Below, in pieces: positions 34,608 through 43,063 of a DNA stretch of 52,979 bases. The stretch comes from Nitrospira sp. (GTDB lineage: Bacteria > Nitrospirota > Nitrospiria > Nitrospirales > Nitrospiraceae): assembly GCA_024998685.1 (NCBI GenBank), contig JACOEH010000033.1, positions 1-52,979 of the forward strand, in the 5' to 3' direction. Position 1 is the stretch's first letter; each line of letters starts with the position of its first letter. The position numbers were made by a program, and so were the translations under genes. A model generated the notes under the pieces. The model saw only the letters and a list, made by a program, of their open reading frames with translations, made no database searches and had not been told where the DNA came from.

Positions 34608-35072
34608 TTAACGTTCGCGACGTTGCTGAGCGAGCGTCTTCAACTCCTCCATAAATTGGTCGATGTCCTTAAATTCCCGGTAGACGGATGCAAACCGGAC
34701 ATAGGCGACCTGGTCCAACTGATGCAGCTCCTTCATGACTTCTTCACCAACGATCCGACTTTCAATCTCCGTCTCGCCCATCTCCTGGATCCGTTTTTCT
34801 ATCCGGTCGGTGACGGCTTCGATGGTACCGATACTGATCGGCCGCTTTTCACAGGCTTTTTTGAGTCCGACAAGAATCTTATTGCGGTCAAACGATTCGC
34901 GGCGACCGTCCTTCTTTACGACAACCGGAAGAATTTCTTCGACCCGCTCATAGGTGGTATAGCGACGTTTACAACCAAGGCATTCCCGGCGGCGGCGAAT
35001 GACTTCGCCTTCCTTGGCCATACGAGAATCGACGACCTTGTCCTCGAGTTCATCGCAGAAGGGACATTTCAC
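34608..35072 (-). CDS. nrdR: Transcriptional repressor NrdR
   Basis: 154 aa, GTG start. The zinc ribbon (CPFC at the N-terminus; [12 protein letters not shown]) and ATP-cone ([21 protein letters not shown]) are in canonical order and length. NrdR senses ATP/dATP and represses ribonucleotide reductase genes through NrdR boxes. Here it is the third gene of rplI-glyA-nrdR, 32 bp after glyA; the glyA-nrdR neighbourhood is widespread in bacteria. Confidence 0.98.
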   Translation of the reverse strand: MKCPFCDELEDKVVDSRMAKEGEVIRRRRECLGCKRRYTTYERVEEILPVVVKKDGRRESFDRNKILVGLKKACEKRPISIGTIEAVTDRIEKRIQEMGETEIESRIVGEEVMKELHQLDQVAYVRFASVYREFKDIDQFMEELKTLAQQRRER

Positions 35073-35104
35073 CGGCGGCGACCTGCTCTCTCGCTATCGG
35101 CTGA

Positions 35105-36379
35105 CTAGTAGGGATGAATGATGGGAAACCCGTCGCACAATGCTTTCGCTTGTCCGCGAACTTCTTCCAACACCGACGGTTCTTGTCGGTGTTGGAGGAC
35201 ACGATCGACTAACTCGACGATCCGCTTCATGTCCGGTTCTTTCATCCCGCGCGTGGAGACGATGGGCGATCCCAGGCGGATCCCGCTGGCCACTGCCGGC
35301 GGCTTTTCATCGTATGGGACGGCATTTTTATTGACGATAATACCGGCGGTGTCCAGCGCGGCATCCGCCTCTTTCCCGGTGATCCCCTTGTTCGTGAGGT
35401 TCAGAAGCATCAGGTGCGTATCGGTTCCACCGGAGACGATCTTATAGCCGCGATCAATGAACCCTTGAGCCAAGGCCTTCGCATTGGTCAGGACTTGCTG
35501 CTGGTAGCGCTTGAATCCCGGCGACAAGGCCTCCTTGAAGGCGACCGCTTTGGCCGCGATCACATGCATCAACGGTCCGCCCTGTAGTCCCGGAAATACC
35601 AGCTTGTCGACTCCCTTCGCATACTCGGCTTTACACATCGTGACGCCCCCACGCGGACCGCGAAGCGTCTTGTGAGTCGTCGTCGTGACGAAGTCGGCAT
35701 AGGGAACGGGATTGGGATGAAGCCCCGCCGCGATGAGGCCGGCAATATGCGCGATATCGACTAAGAGATAGGCTCCGACCGATTTAGCAATCTGTTGGAA
35801 ACGAGGGAAATCCAGCACGCGGGCATAGGCACTGGCTCCAACCACGATCATCCGCGGACGGCATTCCTCCGCGACCTTCTGGACGGCATCGTAGTCGATC
35901 GTTTCGGTCCGGCGATCGACGCCATAGGAGAACACACGGAAAAGGATACCGGAGAAATTGACTTTGCTCCCGTGCGTGAGGTGACCGCCTTGGGCAAGGT
36001 CCATTCCCAAAATGGTGTCCCCCGGCTTCAGGACCGACAGATAGGCCGCCATGTTGGCTTGGGAGCCCGAATGCGGTTGCACATTCACGTGTTCGGCACC
36101 GAAAATTTCTTTGCACCGGTGGATCGCCAAATCTTCAACAGCATCGGCATGCTGACATCCGCCGTAGTATCGTTTGCCGGGATACCCTTCCGCATACTTA
36201 TTGGTGAGCAGGGAGCCTTGTGCGGCCAATACCGCAGGACTGGCAAAGTTTTCCGATGCAATCAATAGTAATTTCTCACGCTGACGGACTTCTTCCGCCT
36301 CAATTGCGGCGTACACCTCAGGATCTGTCGCTTTCAGAGCATCCCACGAACCGATTGCATCGCTGACCATTTTCTCCAT
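35105..36379 (-). CDS. glyA: Serine hydroxymethyltransferase
   Basis: 424 aa from the ATG at 36379 (AGGA 8 nt upstream); GTG 36385 is an alternative. PLP enzyme interconverting serine + THF and glycine + 5,10-methylene-THF. Hallmarks: [55 protein letters not shown] and the PLP lysine in [14 protein letters not shown]. It sits 10 bp after rplI and before nrdR. It links to the tdh/kbl genes upstream, which supply glycine from threonine. Confidence 0.98.
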   Translation of the reverse strand: MEKMVSDAIGSWDALKATDPEVYAAIEAEEVRQREKLLLIASENFASPAVLAAQGSLLTNKYAEGYPGKRYYGGCQHADAVEDLAIHRCKEIFGAEHVNVQPHSGSQANMAAYLSVLKPGDTILGMDLAQGGHLTHGSKVNFSGILFRVFSYGVDRRTETIDYDAVQKVAEECRPRMIVVGASAYARVLDFPRFQQIAKSVGAYLLVDIAHIAGLIAAGLHPNPVPYADFVTTTTHKTLRGPRGGVTMCKAEYAKGVDKLVFPGLQGGPLMHVIAAKAVAFKEALSPGFKRYQQQVLTNAKALAQGFIDRGYKIVSGGTDTHLMLLNLTNKGITGKEADAALDTAGIIVNKNAVPYDEKPPAVASGIRLGSPIVSTRGMKEPDMKRIVELVDRVLQHRQEPSVLEEVRGQAKALCDGFPIIHPY

Positions 36380-36389
36380 ATTCACATTC

Positions 36390-36857
36390 CTACGCTGAAG
36401 GTTCTTCAGGCTCTTGCTTCTTCACCACATGGACGGTCACGGTCGCCGTCACATCCCTCGGCATCTTGATGGAGACAGCCACCGAACCGAGTTCCTTGAT
36501 CGGTTGCGCCAATTGGATCTTTCGTCGATCCACCGTGACACCTTGGGCGGCCAATCCTTCCGCGATGTCCTTGGCGGTGACGGAACCGAACATCTTATCG
36601 TCTTTCCCGACCTGTGCTTCAATCGTGATAGCGACTGCTGATACCTTCTTCGCATAGGACTCAATTTCCAGTTTTTCCTTCTTGGCCTTCTCAGCCGCCG
36701 TTCGTTTGGCATGTTCGAAGGCCTTGATGCTCCGACCGTCGGCTTCGACGGCCTTGCGACGTGGTAACAGATAGTTCCTCGCAAACCCATCGGCGACGTT
36801 GATGAGATCGCCGAGATGCCCGACCCCTTCCAGGGTTTCTTGAAGAATGACTTTCAT
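36390..36857 (-). CDS. rplI: 50S ribosomal protein L9
   Basis: 155 aa; AAGGAG upstream of the ATG. The N-terminal rRNA-binding domain [36 protein letters not shown] is diagnostic. The long connecting helix ([17 protein letters not shown]) and C-terminal domain ([15 protein letters not shown]) follow. It heads the rplI-glyA-nrdR gene run. The usual rpsF-ssb-rpsR neighbours are not in this window. Confidence 0.98.
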   Translation of the reverse strand: MKVILQETLEGVGHLGDLINVADGFARNYLLPRRKAVEADGRSIKAFEHAKRTAAEKAKKEKLEIESYAKKVSAVAITIEAQVGKDDKMFGSVTAKDIAEGLAAQGVTVDRRKIQLAQPIKELGSVAVSIKMPRDVTATVTVHVVKKQEPEEPSA

Positions 36858-36942
36858 ACCCCTACTCCTTCACATAATAAAGGAGCAGAGAATACTGAGC
36901 CCACTGCAAAATGTCAATTCAGAGGGGTATCTTTGAGGCCGA

Positions 36943-38133
36943 CTATTGGATGACCCCGAGAGACCGGCCTACCTTTGCGAAGGCCGCCACGGCTTGTTGC
37001 AGCTGGACTGTTGTATGGGCTGCCGACATTTGAGTCCTAATTCGTGCCTGCCCTTGCGGCACTACCGGATAGCTGAATCCGACGACGTAGACTCCTTCTT
37101 TCAGTAACGCCTCCGCCATGGAAGTCGCGAGGGCGGCATCACCCAACATCACGGGAATGATGGGATGTTCGCCAGGGACAAGCCGGAAGCCAAGGCTGGT
37201 CAGTTCAGCCCTGAAGAAGGCGGCATTGGCCCGAAGCTGCTCCCTCAGATGATCCCCCTGTCTCACGAGATCGAGCGCACGCAACGCTCCAGCCGCGATG
37301 GGAGGGGGAAGCGAATTCGAAAAGAGGTAGGGCCGCGATCGTTGACGCAGCAGCTCGATCACCTCGGCCTTGCCTGATGTAAACCCGCCCGTCGCCCCAC
37401 CGAGTGTTTTTCCCAAGGTGCTCGTTACCATCTCGATTCGGTCAGCGACTCCGAAATGAGCCGGCGTCCCCCTGCCCTGAGGACCCTGAACCCCTGTCGC
37501 GTGGCTGTCATCGACCACCACCGCTGCATCGTACCGTTCCGCCAACTCCACGATCCGATCCAGTTTGGCCGGATCGCCATCCATCGAGAAGACCCCGTCG
37601 GTGACAATCAGGCGCAAGCGGCACGCATCGGCTTCTTGAAGTCGGGCTTCGAGCTCCGCCATGTCGGAATGGGCGTATCGGAATCGTTTGGCCTTGCAGA
37701 GCCTGATGCCGTCGATCAGGCTGGCATGGTTCAAGGCATCGCTGATGACGGCATCGCCTTCATCCAGCAACACCTCGAACAGTCCTCCGTTCGCATCGAA
37801 GCAGGAACTGTACAAGATTGTGTCCTCGGTGCCGAGAAACTCGCTGACGGCCTGTTCCAACTGTTTATGCAGATCCTGCGTGCCGCAAATAAACCGCACG
37901 GAGGCCATGCCATAGCCATGTGTTGCCAACCCTTCTTTGGCCGCCCGCACGATGGCCGGATGGTTCGCAAGACCGAGATAGTTATTTGCGCAGAGGTTCA
38001 GAACAGATCCTTGCGCCACCAGGATGTCCGACCCTTGCGGACCCAAAATGCGCCGCTCGGATTTGTAGAGGCCTTTGGCGCGGATGTCTGCGAGTTGGTT
38101 GTCGAGAACCTTTTTGAGGGAATCGTAGGCCAT
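36943..38133 (-). CDS. kbl: Glycine C-acetyltransferase (2-amino-3-ketobutyrate CoA ligase)
   Basis: 396 aa alpha-oxoamine synthase. It cleaves 2-amino-3-oxobutyrate with CoA to glycine and acetyl-CoA, the second step of threonine degradation. Seen: [49 protein letters not shown] and the PLP lysine in [13 protein letters not shown]. The length is typical. It lies downstream of tdh on the same strand with 90 bp between, a repeat-rich spacer with an inverted repeat. Confidence 0.97.
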   Translation of the reverse strand: MAYDSLKKVLDNQLADIRAKGLYKSERRILGPQGSDILVAQGSVLNLCANNYLGLANHPAIVRAAKEGLATHGYGMASVRFICGTQDLHKQLEQAVSEFLGTEDTILYSSCFDANGGLFEVLLDEGDAVISDALNHASLIDGIRLCKAKRFRYAHSDMAELEARLQEADACRLRLIVTDGVFSMDGDPAKLDRIVELAERYDAAVVVDDSHATGVQGPQGRGTPAHFGVADRIEMVTSTLGKTLGGATGGFTSGKAEVIELLRQRSRPYLFSNSLPPPIAAGALRALDLVRQGDHLREQLRANAAFFRAELTSLGFRLVPGEHPIIPVMLGDAALATSMAEALLKEGVYVVGFSYPVVPQGQARIRTQMSAAHTTVQLQQAVAAFAKVGRSLGVIQ

Positions 38134-38140
38134 GGTTAGA

Positions 38141-38222
38141 ACAGGCTGAGAGATGAGGACTGGGGGCCGAGTGAGGGCAACCCTGCTGTTCTCTCAGTCC
38201 TCAGTCCTCGCACCTCAGTCCT
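38141..38222. repeat. Imperfect inverted repeat between tdh and kbl
   Basis: The spacer contains CTGAGAGATGAGGACTG (arm near 38146-38162) and, after a short loop, three overlapping CAGTCCTC-type units in inverse orientation (38187-38222). It could form a stem-loop that attenuates or separates transcription between the two genes. No T-tract follows. Confidence 0.45.
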
Positions 38223-38223
38223 G

Positions 38224-39258
38224 CTAAGGAATCAAGACCACCTTTCCGCACTGACCGGACTGGATCAACTCAAACCCGGTGGCAAATTCGTCCAGCGGAA
38301 AGGAATGGGTCACGACCGGTCGAATATCGAGCCCTGCCTTGAAGAGACCGGCCAGCCGGTACCAGGTTCCAAACAAGCGCCGCCCGGTGATCCCATAGAC
38401 ACGGATGCCCTTAAAAATAACTTCATTGGGGAGATCAAAGCAAACAGGACCGGTCGGGATGCCGAACAGGGTGACTCGTCCGCCGTTCTTCACCGCGCGA
38501 AAGGCTTGATGCAACGCTGTGGGATCTCCGGACATTTCCAGTGCGGCATCGACTCCTTCACCGGCGGTCATCTCGAGAATAGCCGCCGCCATCTGATCGG
38601 GTGACTCGGTTCCCGCATTGAGGACATGATCTGCGCCGACCTGCTTCGCCAAACCAAGCCGATAGTCACTGACATCGGACGCGATAATGGTCGCGGCGCC
38701 GGCGGTTCGTGCGACAGCCGCGGCAAATAACCCCGTCGGGCCGCACCCTGTAATCAGCACGGTATGGCCGGTGAGATCTTCAGCGAGGGCGGCATCGACG
38801 GCATTCCCGAGCGGCTCCTGCACACAGGCTAACTCCCGGGGTATTTCTGGAGCTGTGTGCCACAAAACACCTTCAGGCAATGAGACATATTGCGCATAAG
38901 ACCCGTCACGATCGATTCCCAGAATTTTGTAGTTTTTACACACATGCGCCTGCCCGGTGCGGCACTGAAAGCACGCCCCGCAGGTCAGGTGTGATTCGGC
39001 GGCGACGTAATCACCGACCTTAACCAGAGACACTTCCCGACCAATCTCCACAACGTGACCGCACAATTCATGGCCGATGATTCGTGGTGGATGAATCCGC
39101 CGTTGTGCCCATTCGTCCCAACGATAGATATGGACGTCGGTACCACATAACGAGGTGGCGGCCACCTTCACGACCGCATCATGTGGTCCCGGGGTCGGGT
39201 CCGGCCAATCGGTGAGGGTTAACCCCGGTCCCGCAGTCCTTTTGACGAGTGCTTGCAT
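38224..39258 (-). CDS. tdh: L-threonine 3-dehydrogenase
   Basis: 344 aa zinc-dependent medium-chain dehydrogenase oxidising threonine to 2-amino-3-oxobutyrate with NAD. Catalytic zinc site CGTDVHIYRWDEW with GHELCGHVVE, structural zinc cysteines CGACFQCRTGQAHVC, Rossmann GCGPTGLFAAAVA. The WDEWAQ sequence after the catalytic Cys is typical of Tdh rather than other alcohol dehydrogenases. It is paired with kbl downstream. Confidence 0.96.
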   Translation of the reverse strand: MQALVKRTAGPGLTLTDWPDPTPGPHDAVVKVAATSLCGTDVHIYRWDEWAQRRIHPPRIIGHELCGHVVEIGREVSLVKVGDYVAAESHLTCGACFQCRTGQAHVCKNYKILGIDRDGSYAQYVSLPEGVLWHTAPEIPRELACVQEPLGNAVDAALAEDLTGHTVLITGCGPTGLFAAAVARTAGAATIIASDVSDYRLGLAKQVGADHVLNAGTESPDQMAAAILEMTAGEGVDAALEMSGDPTALHQAFRAVKNGGRVTLFGIPTGPVCFDLPNEVIFKGIRVYGITGRRLFGTWYRLAGLFKAGLDIRPVVTHSFPLDEFATGFELIQSGQCGKVVLIP

Positions 39259-39431
39259 GAATCCATTCTATACCAACTCAATCAGTTGATACCCGTGTTT
39301 CGGGAAAAGAAACGGGTTGCACGGCATTCCCGGCGATGGGTAGGATGCCGGTCAAGCCATGGGATCACCCAAGAGTATAAGTATCTGTTCATACAGGCAG
39401 ACCGGGAGAAGCCGAAAGGAAAGGGGATGGT

Positions 39432-40043
39432 ATGAAAAGTCGATCAAACTGGCTGCGGGGAATCGTCATAGCGGGTCTGTTGGGGTCCTTCCCGTTGGAC
39501 GTCGGAGCGGAAACGGCTCGTTGGGACATCGATCCTGACCATTCCGCCATTGAGTTTCGCGTGACTCACATGGTGGTGTCAAAAACGTCGGGGCGCTTCC
39601 TGGACTATCATGGATTTGTCGATTTGGACGCGGACGCAAAAACCTTGAAGACGATTGAAGCCACGATCAAGGCTGAATCGATCAACACGAACCAAGAGAA
39701 ACGCGACACGCATCTACGCAATGCCGACTTCTTGGACGTCAAACAGTTCCCGACGATCATGTACAAAATGAAAACCTATCAGAAAGAGGGAGATACCTAT
39801 AAGGTTGCCGGTAATCTTACCTTGCGCGGCGTGACCAAAGAGGTCACGCTGATCGGCACGCTGAACGGCATCACCCAGGATCCCTGGGGCAATACCCGAG
39901 CGGGATTCACCGCCGAGGGAGCATTGAATCGCAAGGACTTCGGCATGATTTGGAACAAGGCGCTCGACACCGGCGGGTTAGTCGTCGGAGACGAAGTCCA
40001 GATCCATCTGGACATCGAGTGCATCAAGGCGAAGAAGCCATAG
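39432..40043 (+). CDS. YceI-family periplasmic protein
   Basis: 203 aa with signal peptide (WLRGIVIAGLLGSFPLDVGAE, cleavage likely after VGA). YceI lipocalin-like barrel: WDIDPDHSAIEFRVTHMVVS, GRFLDYHGFVDLD, NADFLDVKQFPTIMYK, VAGNLTLRGVTKEVTL. The family binds isoprenoid-type lipids such as polyprenyl or quinone-like molecules in the periplasm. AAGGGGATGGT precedes the ATG. It is divergent from tdh and followed by the alcohol dehydrogenase. Confidence 0.96.
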   Translation: MKSRSNWLRGIVIAGLLGSFPLDVGAETARWDIDPDHSAIEFRVTHMVVSKTSGRFLDYHGFVDLDADAKTLKTIEATIKAESINTNQEKRDTHLRNADFLDVKQFPTIMYKMKTYQKEGDTYKVAGNLTLRGVTKEVTLIGTLNGITQDPWGNTRAGFTAEGALNRKDFGMIWNKALDTGGLVVGDEVQIHLDIECIKAKKP

Positions 40044-40168
40044 AGGGTCGAAACGTTAAAGAGCCTGAACGTTCGAGAGTCAAAAGTGAAGATCTTGAAC
40101 TTTTCGGCTTTTCACCTTTCAACCCCTCTCACCTTCAAACCTTTCGACTTTCAGACGGCAGACATACG
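40044..40168. repeat. Intergenic low-complexity inverted repeat
   Basis: Purine-rich GTCGAAACGTT...GTCAAAAGTGAAG in the first half is loosely complementary to pyrimidine-rich TTTTCACCTTTCAAC...CTTTCGACTTTC in the second. An imperfect long hairpin could act as a terminator or transcript stabiliser. Short direct units of the GAACGTTCGA type resemble intergenic repeats. Confidence 0.4.
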
Positions 40169-41167
40169 ATGAAAGCGATGGTGCTAGACCATACCGATGA
40201 CGTTTCCACCAGTCCTTTGCGGCTTCACGATCGACCGATACCTGTCCCACACGCGGGGCAGGTCCTCGTCAAGATTCGCGTCTGCGGCGTCTGCCGCACG
40301 GATCTCCATGTGGTGGAAGGGGAACTTCCAAATGTCGCACTGCCGTTGATCCCCGGCCATCAAGCAGTGGGGACAGTGGTGGAAGTCGGCGCCAAGGTCT
40401 CAGAGGTCAAGAAAGGAGATCGCGTCGGGATTGCCTGGCTTCAGGGCACATGTGGACGATGCGAATTCTGTACAAGCGGCCGAGAAAACCTCTGTCTACA
40501 AGCTTCATTCACCGGCTATCAGGTCGACGGAGGGTATGCAGAATATGCGGTTGTTCCCGCTCGATTCGCCTATCCTATCCCGTCAATCTTTTCGGACGAA
40601 GAAGCCGCTCCCCTGCTCTGTGCCGGAATTATCGGCTATCGAGCGTTACGGCTCAGCGGTATCAAGCCGGGCCAACGTCTCGGGTTGTACGGATTCGGCG
40701 CATCGGCCCACATCGCGATCCAGATCGCACGCCATTGGGGCTGTCGAGTCTATGTCAGCTCACTCAAGCCGGAGCATCAGGAATTGGCTAGACAACTGGG
40801 AGCGGTCTGGATCGGTAGAGCGATGGAGATGCCGCCGGATAAACTGCATGGGTCGATCATCTTTGCGCCGGCCGGTGAGCTCGTGCCTCCTGCATTGAGA
40901 GCGCTCGACCGAGGCGGCACCGTGGCCCTGGCCGGCATCCACATGTCAGCAATCCCTTCGCTCGACTATGATCGCGACGTGTTCGGGGAACGGGTCATCC
41001 GCAGCGTAACGGCCAATACGAGACAGGACGGAGTCGATCTGTTACGCGAAGCGGCGGCGATTCCTATTACGCCACACACAGTCCGTTTTCCTCTAGAAGA
41101 AGCGAACCGCGCGTTGCAGGAGCTCAAAGCCGGGACCTTCCAGGGGGCAGCGGTCCTCACGATATGA
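40169..41167 (+). CDS. Zinc-dependent alcohol dehydrogenase family protein
   Basis: 332 aa from the ATG at 40169; the frame is open far upstream into yceI but that part is a shadow. Catalytic zinc: CGVCRTDLHVVEG with GHQAVGTVVEVG. Structural zinc: CGRCEFCTSGRENLC. NAD site: GLYGFGASAHIAIQIA. Length and motifs fit the AdhA/YahK-like zinc-binding alcohol dehydrogenases acting on simple or aryl alcohols. The last 40 codons have a degenerate second copy at 41918-42045. Confidence 0.93.
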   Translation: MKAMVLDHTDDVSTSPLRLHDRPIPVPHAGQVLVKIRVCGVCRTDLHVVEGELPNVALPLIPGHQAVGTVVEVGAKVSEVKKGDRVGIAWLQGTCGRCEFCTSGRENLCLQASFTGYQVDGGYAEYAVVPARFAYPIPSIFSDEEAAPLLCAGIIGYRALRLSGIKPGQRLGLYGFGASAHIAIQIARHWGCRVYVSSLKPEHQELARQLGAVWIGRAMEMPPDKLHGSIIFAPAGELVPPALRALDRGGTVALAGIHMSAIPSLDYDRDVFGERVIRSVTANTRQDGVDLLREAAAIPITPHTVRFPLEEANRALQELKAGTFQGAAVLTI

Positions 41168-41321
41168 TCGTGGGTGACTGAATTACTGATACTGCTGGTT
41201 CCTCGTGGGTAGCCACCGCAAGAGCCGACCGGCTAGCGCCCGAGAGACGCACCACTCGCATCATTCAAACAGCTATGGTTGACGGCTTCGGACTCTCTAC
41301 ATCAGGTACTAAATGACCTAT

Positions 41322-41350
41322 TTGACTATTTTAATCTGATTGAGTAGGAT
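41322..41350 (+). promoter_or_regulatory. Candidate sigma-70 promoter of the phd/relE-like module
   Basis: TTGACT (41322-41327), 17-bp spacer and TAGGAT (41345-41350). The antitoxin ATG lies only 6 bp after the -10 box, so a transcript from here would be nearly leaderless. The same TAGGAT contains AGGA, which could instead serve as the Shine-Dalgarno for a promoter further up. Confidence 0.45.
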
Positions 41351-41356
41351 GCATCC

Positions 41357-41629
41357 ATGAAGAAATCGAACACCGTCCAGGCGGAGAGCACGGTGACGGC
41401 GACCAAAGCCAAGGCGAGTTTTTCAGCCGTCTTAGCGAGAGCCGGCTATCAGGGAGAGCGGATCGTGATTAAAAAAGGGGCGCGCCCGACCGCCGTCATT
41501 CTGGGTTATGCTGACTATCAGCGGCTGGTCGATTTAGAAGATCGTTACGAGTCCGCCCTTCTGACGAGAAGCCTCAAGGACGATCGATTTCTGACCCTCG
41601 ATGATGTGACCACGCATCTTGGCCTGTGA
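41357..41629 (+). CDS. Phd/YefM-family antitoxin
   Basis: 90 aa. The N-terminal Phd/YefM DNA-binding fold is seen as VTATKAKASFSAVLARA and ERIVIKKGARPTAVILGYADYQRL, with an acidic, probably disordered toxin-neutralising tail (LKDDRFLTLDDVTTHLGL). Its stop overlaps the toxin start by 4 bp (GTGA). It should repress its own promoter together with the toxin. Confidence 0.92.
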   Translation: MKKSNTVQAESTVTATKAKASFSAVLARAGYQGERIVIKKGARPTAVILGYADYQRLVDLEDRYESALLTRSLKDDRFLTLDDVTTHLGL

Positions 41630-41919
41630 GTTATTCGCTTGAATTCTCAGAGGCCGTCTTCGCGACACTCGAAGATCTGAGACATTCCGATGCCAAACGG
41701 CTCCGCCAGGTCTTCCTCAGAATCCTCAGTCTCCGCCGTGCCCCTCGTCCTTCTGATTCTGAACAACTCGCGCATTTCACCTACCTGGGTTTCACCGGCT
41801 TTCGGGTGACACAGGGAGAATATCGCATCATCTATGCGATCGATGAAAAAGCTAAGGTGGTGAAAGTGGCCAGGGTTCTGCACCGTGACCGGGATTATCG
41901 AGAGCTGGATCGAATTTGA
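41626..41919 (+). CDS. RelE/ParE-family toxin
   Basis: 97 aa, GTG start overlapping the antitoxin stop. RelE/ParE pattern: YSLEFSEAVFATLEDLRHSD, FRVTQGEYRIIYAIDEKAKVVKV, ending in VLHRDRDYREL. The terminal His/Arg/Tyr cluster is common in RelE-type mRNA interferases. The module is complete and looks intact. It is flanked by the alcohol dehydrogenase 3' end and by a decayed copy of the same sequence. Confidence 0.92.
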   Translation: MSYSLEFSEAVFATLEDLRHSDAKRLRQVFLRILSLRRAPRPSDSEQLAHFTYLGFTGFRVTQGEYRIIYAIDEKAKVVKVARVLHRDRDYRELDRI

Positions 41920-42045
41920 TCCGCTGCGTGAAGCAGCAGTGATTCCCATCAAAATCGCATACAATCCGTTTCTCCTTGAACAAGCGAACCGTGCGTGCAC
42001 TACAAGAATTGAAAGCCGGGAAGCTTTCAAGGAGCGGGCAGTGCT
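41918..42045 (+). pseudogene. Decayed duplicate of the alcohol dehydrogenase 3' end
   Basis: Starting exactly at the toxin stop, the translation reads DPLREAAVIPI, then LLEQANRA and, after a small insertion that shifts the frame, LQELKAGKLSRSG. The intact enzyme ends DLLREAAAIPI, PLEEANRA, LQELKAGTFQG (41033-41160). The DNA aligns across the whole stretch. It is a remnant with no start and a frameshift. Confidence 0.85.
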
Positions 42046-42256
42046 ACTCAAGCAAGCGGAAGTGGCGAAACAAGCCTGGCTGGCAGCTGCGCGCGCTGAA
42101 AAAACCTGTTTCCAAACCGCCAGATCCTCCATCCGGCGTGCTGTCAGGCTCGTGCGGCGGCAAGATCCGACCGCCAGCGGTTTCCTGGAAAGGACAAAGG
42201 ACTTAGGGAGTTGCTTGTTTTCTTTACCAGTGGTAGCTCAATAGCTACCGAGGTGA

Positions 42257-42544
42257 ATGATGAGCTTGGTCGGCGTCAAAGAACTCAAAAATCGCCTGAC
42301 GCACTATCTACGTCGAACACAGAAAGGTGAAGAAATCGTCGTAACCGACCGTGGACGGCCGATCGCGCTGCTCCAACAGATCGAGGCCGGAAAGCCCGGG
42401 ACACGCGAGGCTCGTTTGGCGCAACTCGCTGCGCTCGGCAAGATCATTCCACCGACAGGCGTGCCGAGCAAGCGACTTAAGCCACTCGCCTATCGAGGCC
42501 CATCGGTTGGGCGGGCGGTCATCGACGACCGTGATGATCGGTGA
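42257..42544 (+). CDS. vapB: VapB-type (Phd/YefM) antitoxin
   Basis: 95 aa. GAGGTG precedes adjacent ATGs (42257, 42260). VGVKELKNRLTHYLRRTQKG and IVVTDRGRPIALLQQ are the Phd/VapB-type DNA-binding segment. The C-terminal tail (LKPLAYRGPSVGRAVIDDRDDR) is the expected toxin-binding part. It overlaps the PIN toxin by 4 bp (GTGA). The arrangement is a standard vapBC operon. Confidence 0.92.
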   Translation: MMSLVGVKELKNRLTHYLRRTQKGEEIVVTDRGRPIALLQQIEAGKPGTREARLAQLAALGKIIPPTGVPSKRLKPLAYRGPSVGRAVIDDRDDR

Positions 42545-42978
42545 CCATGTACTACTGGGACACCAGCGCACTCGTGCAACAATTCATCCAGGAAGTTGGA
42601 ACAGGCGAAACCCTCGCTCTGCGAGCTGACGCTCCGCCTCATGCCACCGCCACTATCGCCTATACCGAGACCTTTTCAGCTTTTCGCAGGCGCGCTCGGG
42701 AAGCAGCATTGAAAGAACCCCAATACCACGAAGTCGTACGTCGTTTTTTACAGGAATGGCCCGCCTACGTCAGGATCAACTTGGACGAAAGTATCCTTGG
42801 ACGATCCAGAACACTACTCGAACGATACCCTCTCCGCACCCTCCACGCCATTCATCTCGCATCAGCCATCGAGCTACAAAATCAGCTGGACGAACCGTCG
42901 GTTGTTATCTCAGCCGACGCCCAACTCATCAGAGCAGCTACGGCGGAACATCTCGAAATTAAACGTATCCCCTTGTGA
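42541..42978 (+). CDS. vapC: VapC-type PIN-domain toxin with altered acidic site
   Basis: 145 aa (GTG 42541; ATG 42547 also possible). PIN domain ribonuclease family: YYWDTSALVQQF gives the first Asp, AYTETFSAFRR the Glu, VISADAQLIRAA the last Asp. The third acidic position, usually DAxHLA, reads LHAIHLASA here, so His replaces the usual Asp. This may change metal binding or activity. It pairs with the upstream antitoxin. Confidence 0.9.
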   Translation: MTMYYWDTSALVQQFIQEVGTGETLALRADAPPHATATIAYTETFSAFRRRAREAALKEPQYHEVVRRFLQEWPAYVRINLDESILGRSRTLLERYPLRTLHAIHLASAIELQNQLDEPSVVISADAQLIRAATAEHLEIKRIPL

Positions 42979-43063
42979 ACCCATTCGTGCAGACAATACA
43001 ATTCTCTCGGACTGACACCTGTTGATTTGCTCGCCGTGGACGCTAAAGGCCGGAACCTTCTAT

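Noticed and set aside
37456-38139. Plus-strand ORF of 227 codons
   Set aside because: Antisense to kbl, no motif.
41885-42244. Plus-strand ORF of 119 codons as a real gene
   Set aside because: Its first third is the decayed dehydrogenase tail read through a frameshift, and it overlaps the toxin; no independent support.
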